Origin: JBCBRD01 sp039819785
GTDB lineage: Bacteria; Pseudomonadota; Alphaproteobacteria; Rhizobiales; Hyphomicrobiaceae
DNA length: 64,000 nucleotides
Reading direction: 5' to 3'
Assembly (NCBI GenBank): GCA_039819785.1
Contig: JBCBRH010000003.1
Coordinates: forward strand, 79,397 to 143,396
The notes beneath the pieces are model-generated. The model was not told the origin of the DNA. It did not search any database and saw nothing but the letters and a program-made list of their open reading frames with translations. Shown piece by piece: positions 40,483-48,580 of this stretch (position 1 is its first letter; every line of letters starts with the position of its first letter). The position numbers and the translations under genes were made by a program.

Positions 40483-41892
40483 ATGTTTGACGGCTTCAGC
40501 GCCGAGACGCTAGCCCGTATTCAGTTCGCGTTCACCGTGTCGTTCCACATTATCTTCCCAGCCTTCTCGATCGGCCTCGCAAGCTATTTGGCGGTGCTGA
40601 ACGGGTTGTGGATGCGCACGCGCGACGAAACCTATTTGACGCTGTTTGAATACTGGAAAAAGATCTTCGCGGTCGCCTTCGGCATGGGCGTCGTGTCGGG
40701 CATTGTGATGTCTTATCAGTTCGGCACGAACTGGTCGGTTTTTTCGGACAAAGCCGGGCCAATCATCGGCCCGCTCATGGCCTACGAAGTTCTTTCCGCG
40801 TTTTTCCTTGAGGCAGGCTTCCTCGGGATTATGCTGTTTGGCCGGAAACGCGTGGGCGAAAACCTGCATATGTTCGCCACCGCCATGGTCGCCTTTGGCA
40901 CGCTGATGTCGGCAACCTGGATCCTGAGCGTGAACAGCTGGATGCAGACGCCGGCAGGTTTCTCCATCAATGAAGCGGGCCAGTTTGTGCCGGAAAACTG
41001 GTGGGTGATCGTCTTCAATCCGTCTTTCCATTACCGGCTGACCCACATGGTTCTGGCCGCCTTCTTGACCACCGCGCTTGTCGTGGGGGCTGTGGGCGCC
41101 CTGCACCTGCTGCGAGATCGTAAGGATAAGGAAGCGCGGCGCATGTTCTCCATGGCCATGTGGATGGCCGCACTCGTCACGCCTCTGCAAATCTACGCAG
41201 GCGACATGCACGGGTTGAATACTCTTGAGCACCAGCCTGCAAAAGTCATGGCGATGGAGGGGCACTATGAGAGTCATCCCGATGGCGCACCACTGATAGT
41301 GTTCGGGATACCAAACGAGGCAGAGAAGCGGATCGACTATGCCATTGAGATCCCCAAGCTCAGCTCGTTGATCTTAAAGCACGACCTGAACGCGCCGCTC
41401 GCTGGCCTCGATACAATCCCCGACGATAAAGAGCCGCCTGTCGCCATCGTCTTCTACAGCTTCCGCGTGATGATCGCACTTGGCTTTGCAATGCTGGGAC
41501 TTGGGCTCTGGAGCCTATGGGCGCGATGGCGCGGCACGCTGTTCGAGTCGACGTGGCTGCACCGCGCCGCCATTGCCATGGGACCCACCGGCTTCATCGC
41601 CGTCCTCGCCGGGTGGATCACAACCGAGGTGGGCCGGCAGCCCTACACCGTCTATGGCTTGCTGCGCACCAGCGAGAGCCTCGCCCCGGTGGCGGCGCCG
41701 GCTGTCGCGGCATCTCTGGTGGCCTTCATCATTGTCTATTTCGCCGTCTTCGGCGCAGGCACCTATTATCTGCTGCGGATGATGAACAAGCGCCCTGCCA
41801 CTCTTGCGCTTGGCCTGCGCGACGGACCGATCCGCACATCTGGCACGACGCCAGCACCGCAGATCAATCCCAAATTCATCCCCGCCGAGTAG
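40483..41892 (+). CDS. cydA: Cytochrome bd-type quinol oxidase subunit I
   Basis: The product is 469 aa. ARIQFAFTVSFHIIFPAFSIG (heme b595 His in SFHIIFP), the quinol-site-side FNPSFHYRLTHMVLAAF, and GRQPYTVYGLLRTSE are conserved CydA blocks. The Q-loop is short, as in the cyanide-insensitive CIO subgroup, rather than the long E. coli form. Subunit I binds all three hemes and oxidises quinol. Enzymes of this group resist sulfide, cyanide and NO, which fits the adjoining sulfide genes. GGAGG lies upstream of the ATG, and cydB follows 14 bases after the stop. Confidence 0.94.
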   Translation: MFDGFSAETLARIQFAFTVSFHIIFPAFSIGLASYLAVLNGLWMRTRDETYLTLFEYWKKIFAVAFGMGVVSGIVMSYQFGTNWSVFSDKAGPIIGPLMAYEVLSAFFLEAGFLGIMLFGRKRVGENLHMFATAMVAFGTLMSATWILSVNSWMQTPAGFSINEAGQFVPENWWVIVFNPSFHYRLTHMVLAAFLTTALVVGAVGALHLLRDRKDKEARRMFSMAMWMAALVTPLQIYAGDMHGLNTLEHQPAKVMAMEGHYESHPDGAPLIVFGIPNEAEKRIDYAIEIPKLSSLILKHDLNAPLAGLDTIPDDKEPPVAIVFYSFRVMIALGFAMLGLGLWSLWARWRGTLFESTWLHRAAIAMGPTGFIAVLAGWITTEVGRQPYTVYGLLRTSESLAPVAAPAVAASLVAFIIVYFAVFGAGTYYLLRMMNKRPATLALGLRDGPIRTSGTTPAPQINPKFIPAE

Positions 41893-41906
41893 GGAGAAAA
41901 GGACCC

Positions 41907-42911
41907 ATGGTATTCGACCTCGCATTCATCTGGGCCGGGCTCATCGCGTTCGCTGTGCTCACCTACGTCATCCTGGATGGCTTTGACCTCGGGATCGGCA
42001 TCCTGTTCCCCTTCGCCAGGTCGGAGAGGGACAGGGATATGATGATGAACTCCGTCGCCCCGGTGTGGGACGGCAACGAGACCTGGCTCGTTTTGGGCGG
42101 CGGCGGCCTCTTCGCCGTCTTCCCTCTGGCCTATGCCGTCATCATGCCGGCCCTTTATATGCCGATCACCTTAATGCTTCTGGCCCTTGTTTTCAGAGGC
42201 GTGTCTTTCGAATACCGCTGGCGTACGAAACGCGGAAAGTGGATTTGGGATCTCGCCTTCTTCGGCGGTTCGCTCGGTGCAGCGTTTTTCCAGGGCATTG
42301 CACTGGGTGCGTTGGTTCAAGGTATCGAGGTGACTGGCCGCGCCTACTCCGGTGGCTGGTTTGATTGGCTGACACCCTTCTCGATCCTGACAGGCGTCGC
42401 GCTGGTCGTCGGCTACGCCCTGCTCGGGGCAACCTGGATCGTTTACAAGACCGAGAATGGGCTGCAAGTCCAGATGCGCAACTGGTCGTGGGGGCTGGGC
42501 GCGGCAACGCTCTTGCTGATCGGCGCCGTCAGTGTCGCCACTCCGTTTCAAGATCCGGTCTATTTCGAACGCTGGTTCAACCTGCCGGGCAGTTTATGGA
42601 CCATGATCGTTCCGTTGCTCATGTTGGGTCTGGTCTGGAAGTTCTTTTCCGGGCTCAACGACCAAAAAGACCTCCAGCCGTTTCTCTGCGCCCTTGGGTT
42701 TTTCGTGGTCTGCTTCATCGGCATAGGCATCAGCTTCTATCCGATGATGGTGCCGCCATCACTCACGATCTGGCAGGTGGCTGCACCAGACTCCAGCCTC
42801 GCTTTTGCGCTTGTCGGTGCCGTGATCCTGATTCCCATCATTCTTGCCTACACGGCCTACGCCTATTGGGTGTTTCGCGGGAAAATGGATCCAGCGGAAG
42901 GGTATCACTAA
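41907..42911 (+). CDS. cydB: Cytochrome bd-type quinol oxidase subunit II
   Basis: The product is 334 aa with about eight spans. LTYVILDGFDLGIGILFPFA at the N-terminus and VAPVWDGNETWLVLGGGGLF are diagnostic of CydB. AGGGAGAAAAGGACCC precedes ATG 41907; the longer open frame above it overlaps cydA and is not used. The TAA shares its last base with the ATG of the next small gene (TAATG), so translation is coupled. Confidence 0.95.
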   Translation: MVFDLAFIWAGLIAFAVLTYVILDGFDLGIGILFPFARSERDRDMMMNSVAPVWDGNETWLVLGGGGLFAVFPLAYAVIMPALYMPITLMLLALVFRGVSFEYRWRTKRGKWIWDLAFFGGSLGAAFFQGIALGALVQGIEVTGRAYSGGWFDWLTPFSILTGVALVVGYALLGATWIVYKTENGLQVQMRNWSWGLGAATLLLIGAVSVATPFQDPVYFERWFNLPGSLWTMIVPLLMLGLVWKFFSGLNDQKDLQPFLCALGFFVVCFIGIGISFYPMMVPPSLTIWQVAAPDSSLAFALVGAVILIPIILAYTAYAYWVFRGKMDPAEGYH

Positions 42912-43015
42912 TGGAGCAATCGCATCTTTCGAAATGGAGTTGGTTCATCGGGCTTTGGCTCGCAAGCGTCCTCGCGCTCGGCCTCGTCGCCTTCCTCATC
43001 AAACTCGCAATCTAA
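42911..43015 (+). CDS. DUF2474 small subunit of cyanide-insensitive-type bd oxidase (CydX-like)
   Basis: A 34-aa single-span protein (SKWSWFIGLWLASVLALGLV in the middle) starts on the last base of the cydB stop codon. Small membrane proteins at this place (CydX, CydH or DUF2474) stabilise the oxidase. The W-x2-GLWLASVLALG pattern matches DUF2474, which accompanies the CIO subgroup. It is easily missed because of its length. Confidence 0.8.
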   Translation: MEQSHLSKWSWFIGLWLASVLALGLVAFLIKLAI

Positions 43016-43030
43016 CAAAAGGATCTTATC

Positions 43031-43462
43031 ATGAAACGCACACTAATGGCCCTTTGCGCCTCTTTGGCATTTGCGACCGCAGCCGCCGCCCAAGACAAAC
43101 CCGACTTGGTCACAGTGCTGACGGCGGACGAGCCGCAGACGCAGCTAATGACCATGGTTCTGACTATGCAGGCGGTCAAGCAGGGCTCAGAAGCACACGT
43201 ATTACTGTGTGGCCCGGCAGGTGATCTCGCATTGAAAGCCGCACCCGCGTCTGCAACGGCTCCGCAAAAGCCCAAAGGCATGAGCCCGCAGGGCCTGATG
43301 AAGAAAGTGATTGCGGCCGGCGCCACGGTCGAGGTCTGCGCAATCTACCTGCCGAACAAGGGCGTGGGCCCGGATGCCCTGATTGAGAACGTCACGGCTG
43401 CGAAGCCGCCGGCTATGGCGGCTCGCCTCCTCGCGCCTAACGCCCGCATCATGTCATTCTAA
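43031..43462 (+). CDS. Exported DsrE-like sulfur-related protein
   Basis: The product is 143 aa with a signal peptide (MKRTLMALCASLAFATAAAA, cut before QDKPD). The mature domain has a DsrE-like pattern: VTVLTADEPQTQLMTMVLTM, a Cys in HVLLCGPAGDLAL, MSPQGLMKKVIAAGATVEVC with a second Cys, and the closing PNARIMSF. DsrE-fold proteins carry sulfane sulfur on cysteine. A periplasmic member beside a rhodanese suggests handling of extracytoplasmic persulfide. A signal peptide on a DsrE domain is less common than the cytoplasmic form. Confidence 0.7.
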   Translation: MKRTLMALCASLAFATAAAAQDKPDLVTVLTADEPQTQLMTMVLTMQAVKQGSEAHVLLCGPAGDLALKAAPASATAPQKPKGMSPQGLMKKVIAAGATVEVCAIYLPNKGVGPDALIENVTAAKPPAMAARLLAPNARIMSF

Positions 43463-43472
43463 GGAGGTTTCG

Positions 43473-44060
43473 ATGCTCAGACTGCTCACTATCGCGGCGC
43501 TCGCCGGGGTCATGGCCTCACCAGCACTGGCCGCCCCCGAGCCGAAGGACCCGAAAAAGCAGACCTCTTGGGGCCTCTATCTTACGTCCAAAGAGGCGTT
43601 CGAGATGAAGCAAGCGAAGGGCGACCGTGTGCTCTTTGTCGACGTTCGCGAACCCGTGGAAATCATGTTCACAGGGTTCACTGACACGGTTGATGTGAAT
43701 GTGCCCTTCCTGCTCGTGAACCCGGCAAAGTGGAACCCCAAGAAGCCGAAGCTCGCGATGGAGCGCAATCCCGATTTCACCTCCGGCATCCTCGCTGCAC
43801 TCAACGCACGTGGCCTCGACAAGTCCACGCCTGTGCTTCTGATGTGTCGCTCTGGCGGTACGCGGGGCGCCCCGTCTGCCAAGGCACTGGAAGGTCTCGG
43901 CCTGGCTGCGGTCTATGTCGTTGTCGACGGCTTCGAAGGATCGACCTCCAAGGACAATCCGAACGGGCCATGGCTCCTTGTGAACGGGTGGAAGAACTCA
44001 GGCTTGCCTTGGAGCTATGCACTTAATCCCGAGAAGGTCTTCACACGATCGCTTCCCTAA
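43473..44060 (+). CDS. Periplasmic rhodanese-like sulfurtransferase
   Basis: The product is 195 aa with a signal peptide (LTIAALAGVMASPALAA). The rhodanese domain shows VLFVDVREPVEIMFTG and the active loop LMCRSGGTRGAPSA, with Cys125 as the sulfur-carrying residue. A proline/lysine-rich insertion (NPAKWNPKKPKLAMER) interrupts the fold before the active site. AAGGAGG lies 5 bases before ATG 43473, ten bases after the DsrE-like gene. A terminator follows at 44073. It probably transfers sulfane sulfur outside the inner membrane. Confidence 0.85.
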   Translation: MLRLLTIAALAGVMASPALAAPEPKDPKKQTSWGLYLTSKEAFEMKQAKGDRVLFVDVREPVEIMFTGFTDTVDVNVPFLLVNPAKWNPKKPKLAMERNPDFTSGILAALNARGLDKSTPVLLMCRSGGTRGAPSAKALEGLGLAAVYVVVDGFEGSTSKDNPNGPWLLVNGWKNSGLPWSYALNPEKVFTRSLP

Positions 44061-44072
44061 ACTGATACAATC

Positions 44073-44096
44073 AGCGGCAGAGTTGCCGCTGCTTTT
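44073..44096 (+). terminator. Terminator after the oxidase/rhodanese operon
   Basis: AGCGGCA (44073-44079), loop GAGT, TGCCGCT (44084-44090), then GCTTTTC. It closes the plus-strand run that begins with peroxiredoxin. Confidence 0.75.
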
Positions 44097-44334
44097 CAAA
44101 CCGGCGCCGGGCCGCACTTGCTCCCAGGCCCTTCGTGCTTGGGATGTGGTTCAAGCTTTCTCCCCGTAGGCCTGCGCTAGCCCATTCCCCGCGACGGAAC
44201 CTTAGAGACGATCATACCTGGAAACCAATCGGCTTTGCGCTAACATTCTCCGCTCGCGCCAGTGGTGTGAGAGGTCGGGAGACGAACCAGAAAACGCGCC
44301 AGTCAATGCAACCAGCCAGGCAGGACCAACAGAC

Positions 44335-45003
44335 GTGACCGCATCAGATGCAGGCGGGCGACGCAACTTCACGGTCGCCGTGACGGGCCACAGACCCAAC
44401 CGCCTGACGCTCGGAGACGACGCGCTGAGACGCAAGCTGCAAACCGTCCTTCGAGCGTTACGGTCGGGTGCGGACGGGCGCGCCCACGTGGCGGTGTCGG
44501 CATTGGCCGAAGGGGCTGATCGCATGTTCGCCGAAGCCGCGCTCACCCTCGGCTACACGTTACACGCGCTGCTGCCATTCCCGCGCGATGCCTACGAGAC
44601 GACGTTTTCCGACCCATCCGAGACGCCCGCCTATCAGGCCCTGCTCGCCCGCGCCCAAGCCATCCGCGAACTGCCCTTCACGCTCGACGACACCAAAGCC
44701 GCATACGAAGCCGTGGGACAGGCAACCGTCGACACCGCCGACATCCTGGTTGCTGTATGGGACGGCGAACCGGCAGCCGGCCGCGGCGGCACACCCGAAA
44801 TCATCGGTTACGCACGCGCCCGCGGCCTTCCAGTCATCTGGGTTGACGCGCGCCGCCTGACCCTGCCCCGCCACATCACACCACCATCATGCAGCGGGCG
44901 GAACACCATCCCGCTCGCCACCGCAAAATCGCGCGCCCAGCCCCTCACCCGGCGGCGCATTGTCAAGCTGGCGAAGATGGTTGCCACCCGGCAAAGGCCA
45001 TAA
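44335..45003 (+). CDS. SLOG-superfamily (TGHR-type) nucleotide-sensor/hydrolase protein
   Basis: The product is 222 aa from GTG 44335. VAVTGHRPNRL (residues 14-24), SALAEGADRMFAEAALTLGY, LHALLPFPRDAYE and WDGEPAAGRGGTPEIIGYAR are the blocks of a Rossmann-like SLOG domain, which binds or processes nucleotide-derived ligands. SLOG proteins recur in bacterial conflict systems as sensors or effectors. The last 45 residues are basic and not part of the domain. The STAND NTPase gene starts 43 bases downstream with no terminator between, so the two are very likely one transcript. What ligand it binds is unknown. Confidence 0.78.
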   Translation: MTASDAGGRRNFTVAVTGHRPNRLTLGDDALRRKLQTVLRALRSGADGRAHVAVSALAEGADRMFAEAALTLGYTLHALLPFPRDAYETTFSDPSETPAYQALLARAQAIRELPFTLDDTKAAYEAVGQATVDTADILVAVWDGEPAAGRGGTPEIIGYARARGLPVIWVDARRLTLPRHITPPSCSGRNTIPLATAKSRAQPLTRRRIVKLAKMVATRQRP

Positions 45004-45045
45004 GATACTGCCCGTACAGATGGTCGGGTTGGGGGAACTTGCGAC

Positions 45046-48000
45046 ATGGCGGACGGGCGGCACCTCAAGGTCATGGTGTCAAGCACCTACAAAAACCTGG
45101 TGGCCCATCGCGCGGCAGTCATCAAGGCGATCAACGGCGTCCAATTCGTCCCGATTGTGCAAGAGACGGATTCCGCGCTTGGCGATTCAGATCTCATCAA
45201 GGCGTCCCTCGACAAGGTCGATGCCTGCGAGATCTTCGTCTGCCTGATTGGCAACCGGTACGGCCAGCAACCGGTGTGCGAGCAGCGAAACCCAAACGGC
45301 TTGTCGCTGACCGAATTGGAGTACCGTCGCGCTGTTGCGCAAGGAAAGACCCGCTTCGTCTTCACAATGGGCGACGAGCATCTGCTCACCAAGGCAGACC
45401 TGAACGACTATGCCCGGGAGGGCGCAGACGCGCATCAATTGCTGGCCGCATTCATCGCCGACGCCCGCAAAGATCGGGTGCGGGCAGACTTCATCTCAGT
45501 CGATAATCTCGAGGCGCAAGTCACAAACAGCCTCAATGACTTTCTTCGCAAGCAAGAAAGCGGCAGTCCCGACAGCGCTGTACCACTCCCCGAGCGCCCA
45601 AACGACCCGGACTGGCACGTGCCCACCAAGCCCCCGGGGTTTCACTTCGTCCGCCAGGACTACATCCCCAACCGCCCCTTCGCCGGACGCATCAGCGAAC
45701 TGGAAATCATCGACGCGTGGGCGACCGGCGATGATGCGATGCTATTGTTCCAGGCCATCGGCGGCATGGGCAAAAGCATGCTGACATCGCATTGGGTCAA
45801 GACCCGTGCGGACAACGCGCGCAGCGATTGGGCCGGAAAATTCTGGTACAGCTTTTATGAGCAGGGCGCCAACCTGCACGACTTTCTGGTCCAAGCGCTC
45901 GCCTACATCCGCCACGAGCAGCCACGCACGTTCCGCGACGGTCGCACAACCGATTTGGGTGCCGAACTGCGGCGCGAACTCGACGCCGCACCGTGGCTGT
46001 TGGTGATGGATGGGATGGAGCGCATCCTGGTCGCCTACAACCGGACCGGCAAGGCGCACATGTCGGACGAGGAGGCCGAGACGACCGACGACCCCATGTC
46101 CTTGGACCGTGCCCCCCGCGAAACAACCCGACCGGACGATGCCGACGTGCTGCGGCTGCTGGCCCAGGCGTCACAGGGCAAGTTGCTCGCGTCTTCGCGT
46201 CTGGTCCCCGCCGCACTCACCAGTGACGGCGTCAACGCCATCCACGGCGTGCGGCATGAGCCGTTGGCGGGCTTGGAACCAGAAGACGCCGAGGTCGTCC
46301 TGCGCAACGCGAAGGTGCGCGGCGATGGGCGGAAGATGCGAGATTATTTGAAGGACAAATTCGCCTGCCATCCGCTGTCCGTCGGCGTCGTGGCTGGGCA
46401 GATTTCCCGGACATTTGAGGTGCGAGGTGATTTTGACCGCTGGGTCGAAAGCCCGAACGGAGGTGCTGATCCGGAATTCATCACGAAAGACCTGCGCGGA
46501 CGCCAAAACCATATTCTGGCCGTGGCCTTTGATGCGCTGACGAGCGACCAACAGGATCTGTTGGGTTGCCTCGCGCTGGTCACCGTTGAGCTGACGCCGG
46601 ATATCGTCAACCTGCTGAATCCCAAGCGACCGCTGGCACCGGAACCTGTCGCGCCGCCAGAGCGTTTGACGGATGAAACGGTTGCTCCGGACGCACCTCT
46701 AGAACACTTGACGCTCCTCCTTGCGCGAGAGAAGGCCGAGTCCGATGCCGAACGGGAACAGGCGCAACAAGGGTTGGACGCCTATCGCGATGACCACCTG
46801 AGGGAACAGAAGGACGTCTACGGCCGCTATGTCTCGGAGCGCGAGGTCTGGCAGCGCAACTCGGCAGAGGCTGACGCCGCTGTCAGGCCCCAGTTGGTGG
46901 AGCTGGAAGCGCTCGGTCTGATGCAATTCGACCTTGCGACGGCGGCGATCGATATCCACCCGGCCGTGCGCCACACGGCGGTCACGCAACTCGGAGCTGA
47001 CGGCAAAAGCCGGGCCGGGTCACATGTGTCCGATGCGTTGGCCTCAAGTCCCGTCGTCCCGTTCGAGCAGGCGCGGTCAGTCACAGAGCTGACAGTGGTC
47101 ATGGACAGGGTACGGGCGCTTTGTGAGGCGGGGCAGCTTGAAGCTGGATGGGAGGTTTACAAGACTGGACTGCGAGACGCGTTATACCGCCTTGGCGCGA
47201 ATCATGAGCGGCTGGAGATGCTGCGTGCGTGGTTTCCAACCGGTTGGAATGAAAACGTCGCGCTGCCGAAAAGCGAACACGCATTGGCATTTAATCAAGC
47301 TGGCGTAGTCTTAGCCGACGTTGGTCAAAACGAAGCATCGGGGCGCATGGGCGAATTGAATCTTGCGTCGGATCTGGCCATTGGCGACATTAGCAATGTC
47401 GCGATATCATGTCGCAATCTCTCAATCAGACTCCGAAGACAAGATCAGCCTTCAACCGCGTTTAAATTGTTAACACTTGTGGAACGACTGGCCGATCTTT
47501 CGTACGATGAACATTCAGTTGTGTGGTCGCAGCTTACTAGGGCTGAGCACTTACTTAGAATGGGTGACACATCGACTGCCGCGCAGTCATTGCCTAGCGA
47601 ATCATCGCTCGTTTCCTCATCCGGCGACCACAATGCCTTAGCGGCTTACATTGCCTGCGTCGACGCCGAGCTGGCTGAGCGAACAGGCGTGCTGACCGAC
47701 GACATAGCTCAGAAAAAACTGCAAACCATGCGTGACCTTGGTGATCGTCCCTCCGAGTTGGGTTTACTCTGCGTTTGCGCCCGTTGGCGGCAAGAGCACG
47801 ATGACCACCAGCGTGCGCTGGATGACTTCAACGAGGCCGTGGCACTTGCAAACGACATGCGGCAGCCGGTCACTTTCCTGGCAGCGTGGCGTGCCCTGTC
47901 TTTGGCACGACTAAACCAGCATGACGAGGCTCGCCGGAGTATCGAAAATCTCAAACTGGATGACGATGGAGATGACGTGTCACTCGCCCTGGTGCATCTC

Positions 48001-48054
48001 GAACTGGGCGACACCGAAATCGCCAAAGACCATGCACTAAAGGGTTACACATGA
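45046..48054 (+). CDS. DUF4062-STAND NTPase (NLR-like), ending at an in-frame TGA
   Basis: The product is 1002 aa to the TGA at 48052. Residues 8-110 are DUF4062 (LKVMVSSTYKNLVAHRAAV, EIFVCLIGNRYG, LSLTELEYRRAVAQGK), a TIR/SLOG-like fold found at the N-terminus of STAND proteins. Residues 205-440 are the NTPase, with Walker A AIGGMGKSML (Lys243) and Walker B WLLVMDGMERIL (about 317-328). A charged coiled coil lies at about 565-615, then IHPAVRHTAV and a TPR-like helical C-terminus. GGGGGAA precedes the ATG. After the TGA the same frame continues for 143 codons (see next feature), so the protein is probably truncated or recoded. It resembles Avs/NLR-type antiviral ATPases, but no target is evident. 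Confidence 0.85.
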   Translation: MADGRHLKVMVSSTYKNLVAHRAAVIKAINGVQFVPIVQETDSALGDSDLIKASLDKVDACEIFVCLIGNRYGQQPVCEQRNPNGLSLTELEYRRAVAQGKTRFVFTMGDEHLLTKADLNDYAREGADAHQLLAAFIADARKDRVRADFISVDNLEAQVTNSLNDFLRKQESGSPDSAVPLPERPNDPDWHVPTKPPGFHFVRQDYIPNRPFAGRISELEIIDAWATGDDAMLLFQAIGGMGKSMLTSHWVKTRADNARSDWAGKFWYSFYEQGANLHDFLVQALAYIRHEQPRTFRDGRTTDLGAELRRELDAAPWLLVMDGMERILVAYNRTGKAHMSDEEAETTDDPMSLDRAPRETTRPDDADVLRLLAQASQGKLLASSRLVPAALTSDGVNAIHGVRHEPLAGLEPEDAEVVLRNAKVRGDGRKMRDYLKDKFACHPLSVGVVAGQISRTFEVRGDFDRWVESPNGGADPEFITKDLRGRQNHILAVAFDALTSDQQDLLGCLALVTVELTPDIVNLLNPKRPLAPEPVAPPERLTDETVAPDAPLEHLTLLLAREKAESDAEREQAQQGLDAYRDDHLREQKDVYGRYVSEREVWQRNSAEADAAVRPQLVELEALGLMQFDLATAAIDIHPAVRHTAVTQLGADGKSRAGSHVSDALASSPVVPFEQARSVTELTVVMDRVRALCEAGQLEAGWEVYKTGLRDALYRLGANHERLEMLRAWFPTGWNENVALPKSEHALAFNQAGVVLADVGQNEASGRMGELNLASDLAIGDISNVAISCRNLSIRLRRQDQPSTAFKLLTLVERLADLSYDEHSVVWSQLTRAEHLLRMGDTSTAAQSLPSESSLVSSSGDHNALAAYIACVDAELAERTGVLTDDIAQKKLQTMRDLGDRPSELGLLCVCARWRQEHDDHQRALDDFNEAVALANDMRQPVTFLAAWRALSLARLNQHDEARRSIENLKLDDDGDDVSLALVHLELGDTEIAKDHALKGYT

Positions 48055-48486
48055 GCCTGGGCCGAAGGCCCGCCATATGTTTTTCACTGGCACCTCGAAG
48101 ACTGCAAACGCGTACTCGACGCCCTCAATGTACCCTATCCGGACCTGCCCCCGTTTGACCCGGCCAAGGCCGCGCCGGTTCCATTTCAAAAAGAAATCGA
48201 AGACCTGATTGCCGCCGAAGAAGCAAAAAAGGCGGAACGCGAGGCGAAGGCAGCCGACCGTGAACGCAGAAGATCCAGAACTTCAGTTAACGAACCACCC
48301 GCCTCGCCAGATGTCAGTTCCACGACAGCCAACCCGTCCCCAACCCCTCCAAAACGCCGCCGCTGGGCTTGGGCTGTGGGCCTGCTTGCATCCATCGCAG
48401 CCATCCTTGCCGCAACAGCGCTCGTTAATCCTGCCGCCTTGGCAACACTCGCGGCAACCGTCCTGGCGTACCTCAAAATCACGTAG
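48055..48486 (+). other. In-frame continuation of the STAND gene beyond the TGA, with hydrophobic tail
   Basis: The frame stays open for 143 codons to TAG 48484. It begins AWAEGPPYVFHWHLEDCKRV and NVPYPDLPPFDP, a block that normally closes the TPR region of STAND proteins. A basic/acidic helix (AAEEAKKAEREAKAADRERR), a Pro/Ser linker and two hydrophobic stretches (WAWAVGLLASIAAILAA and LATLAATVLAYLKIT) follow. There is no start codon with a ribosome binding site in it, so it is the lost or readthrough end of the upstream gene, giving about 1146 aa in total. Confidence 0.75.
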
Positions 48487-48580
48487 TTTCGCGCCATCGA
48501 AACGGGATTTCAATAAACCACCTAACCACCCACCCAGCCGGGCACTGCTCACTTAGCGAGGCACCGCCACTTCGGCGGCG

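Noticed and set aside
40510..41277. A 255-codon minus-strand open frame rich in His
   Set aside because: Shadow of the cydA coding sequence.
32006..44100. Search for a direct repeat of the tRNA-Ser 3' end that would mark an integrated island
   Set aside because: No second copy of the T-arm/acceptor sequence was seen by eye, so no attachment site is claimed.
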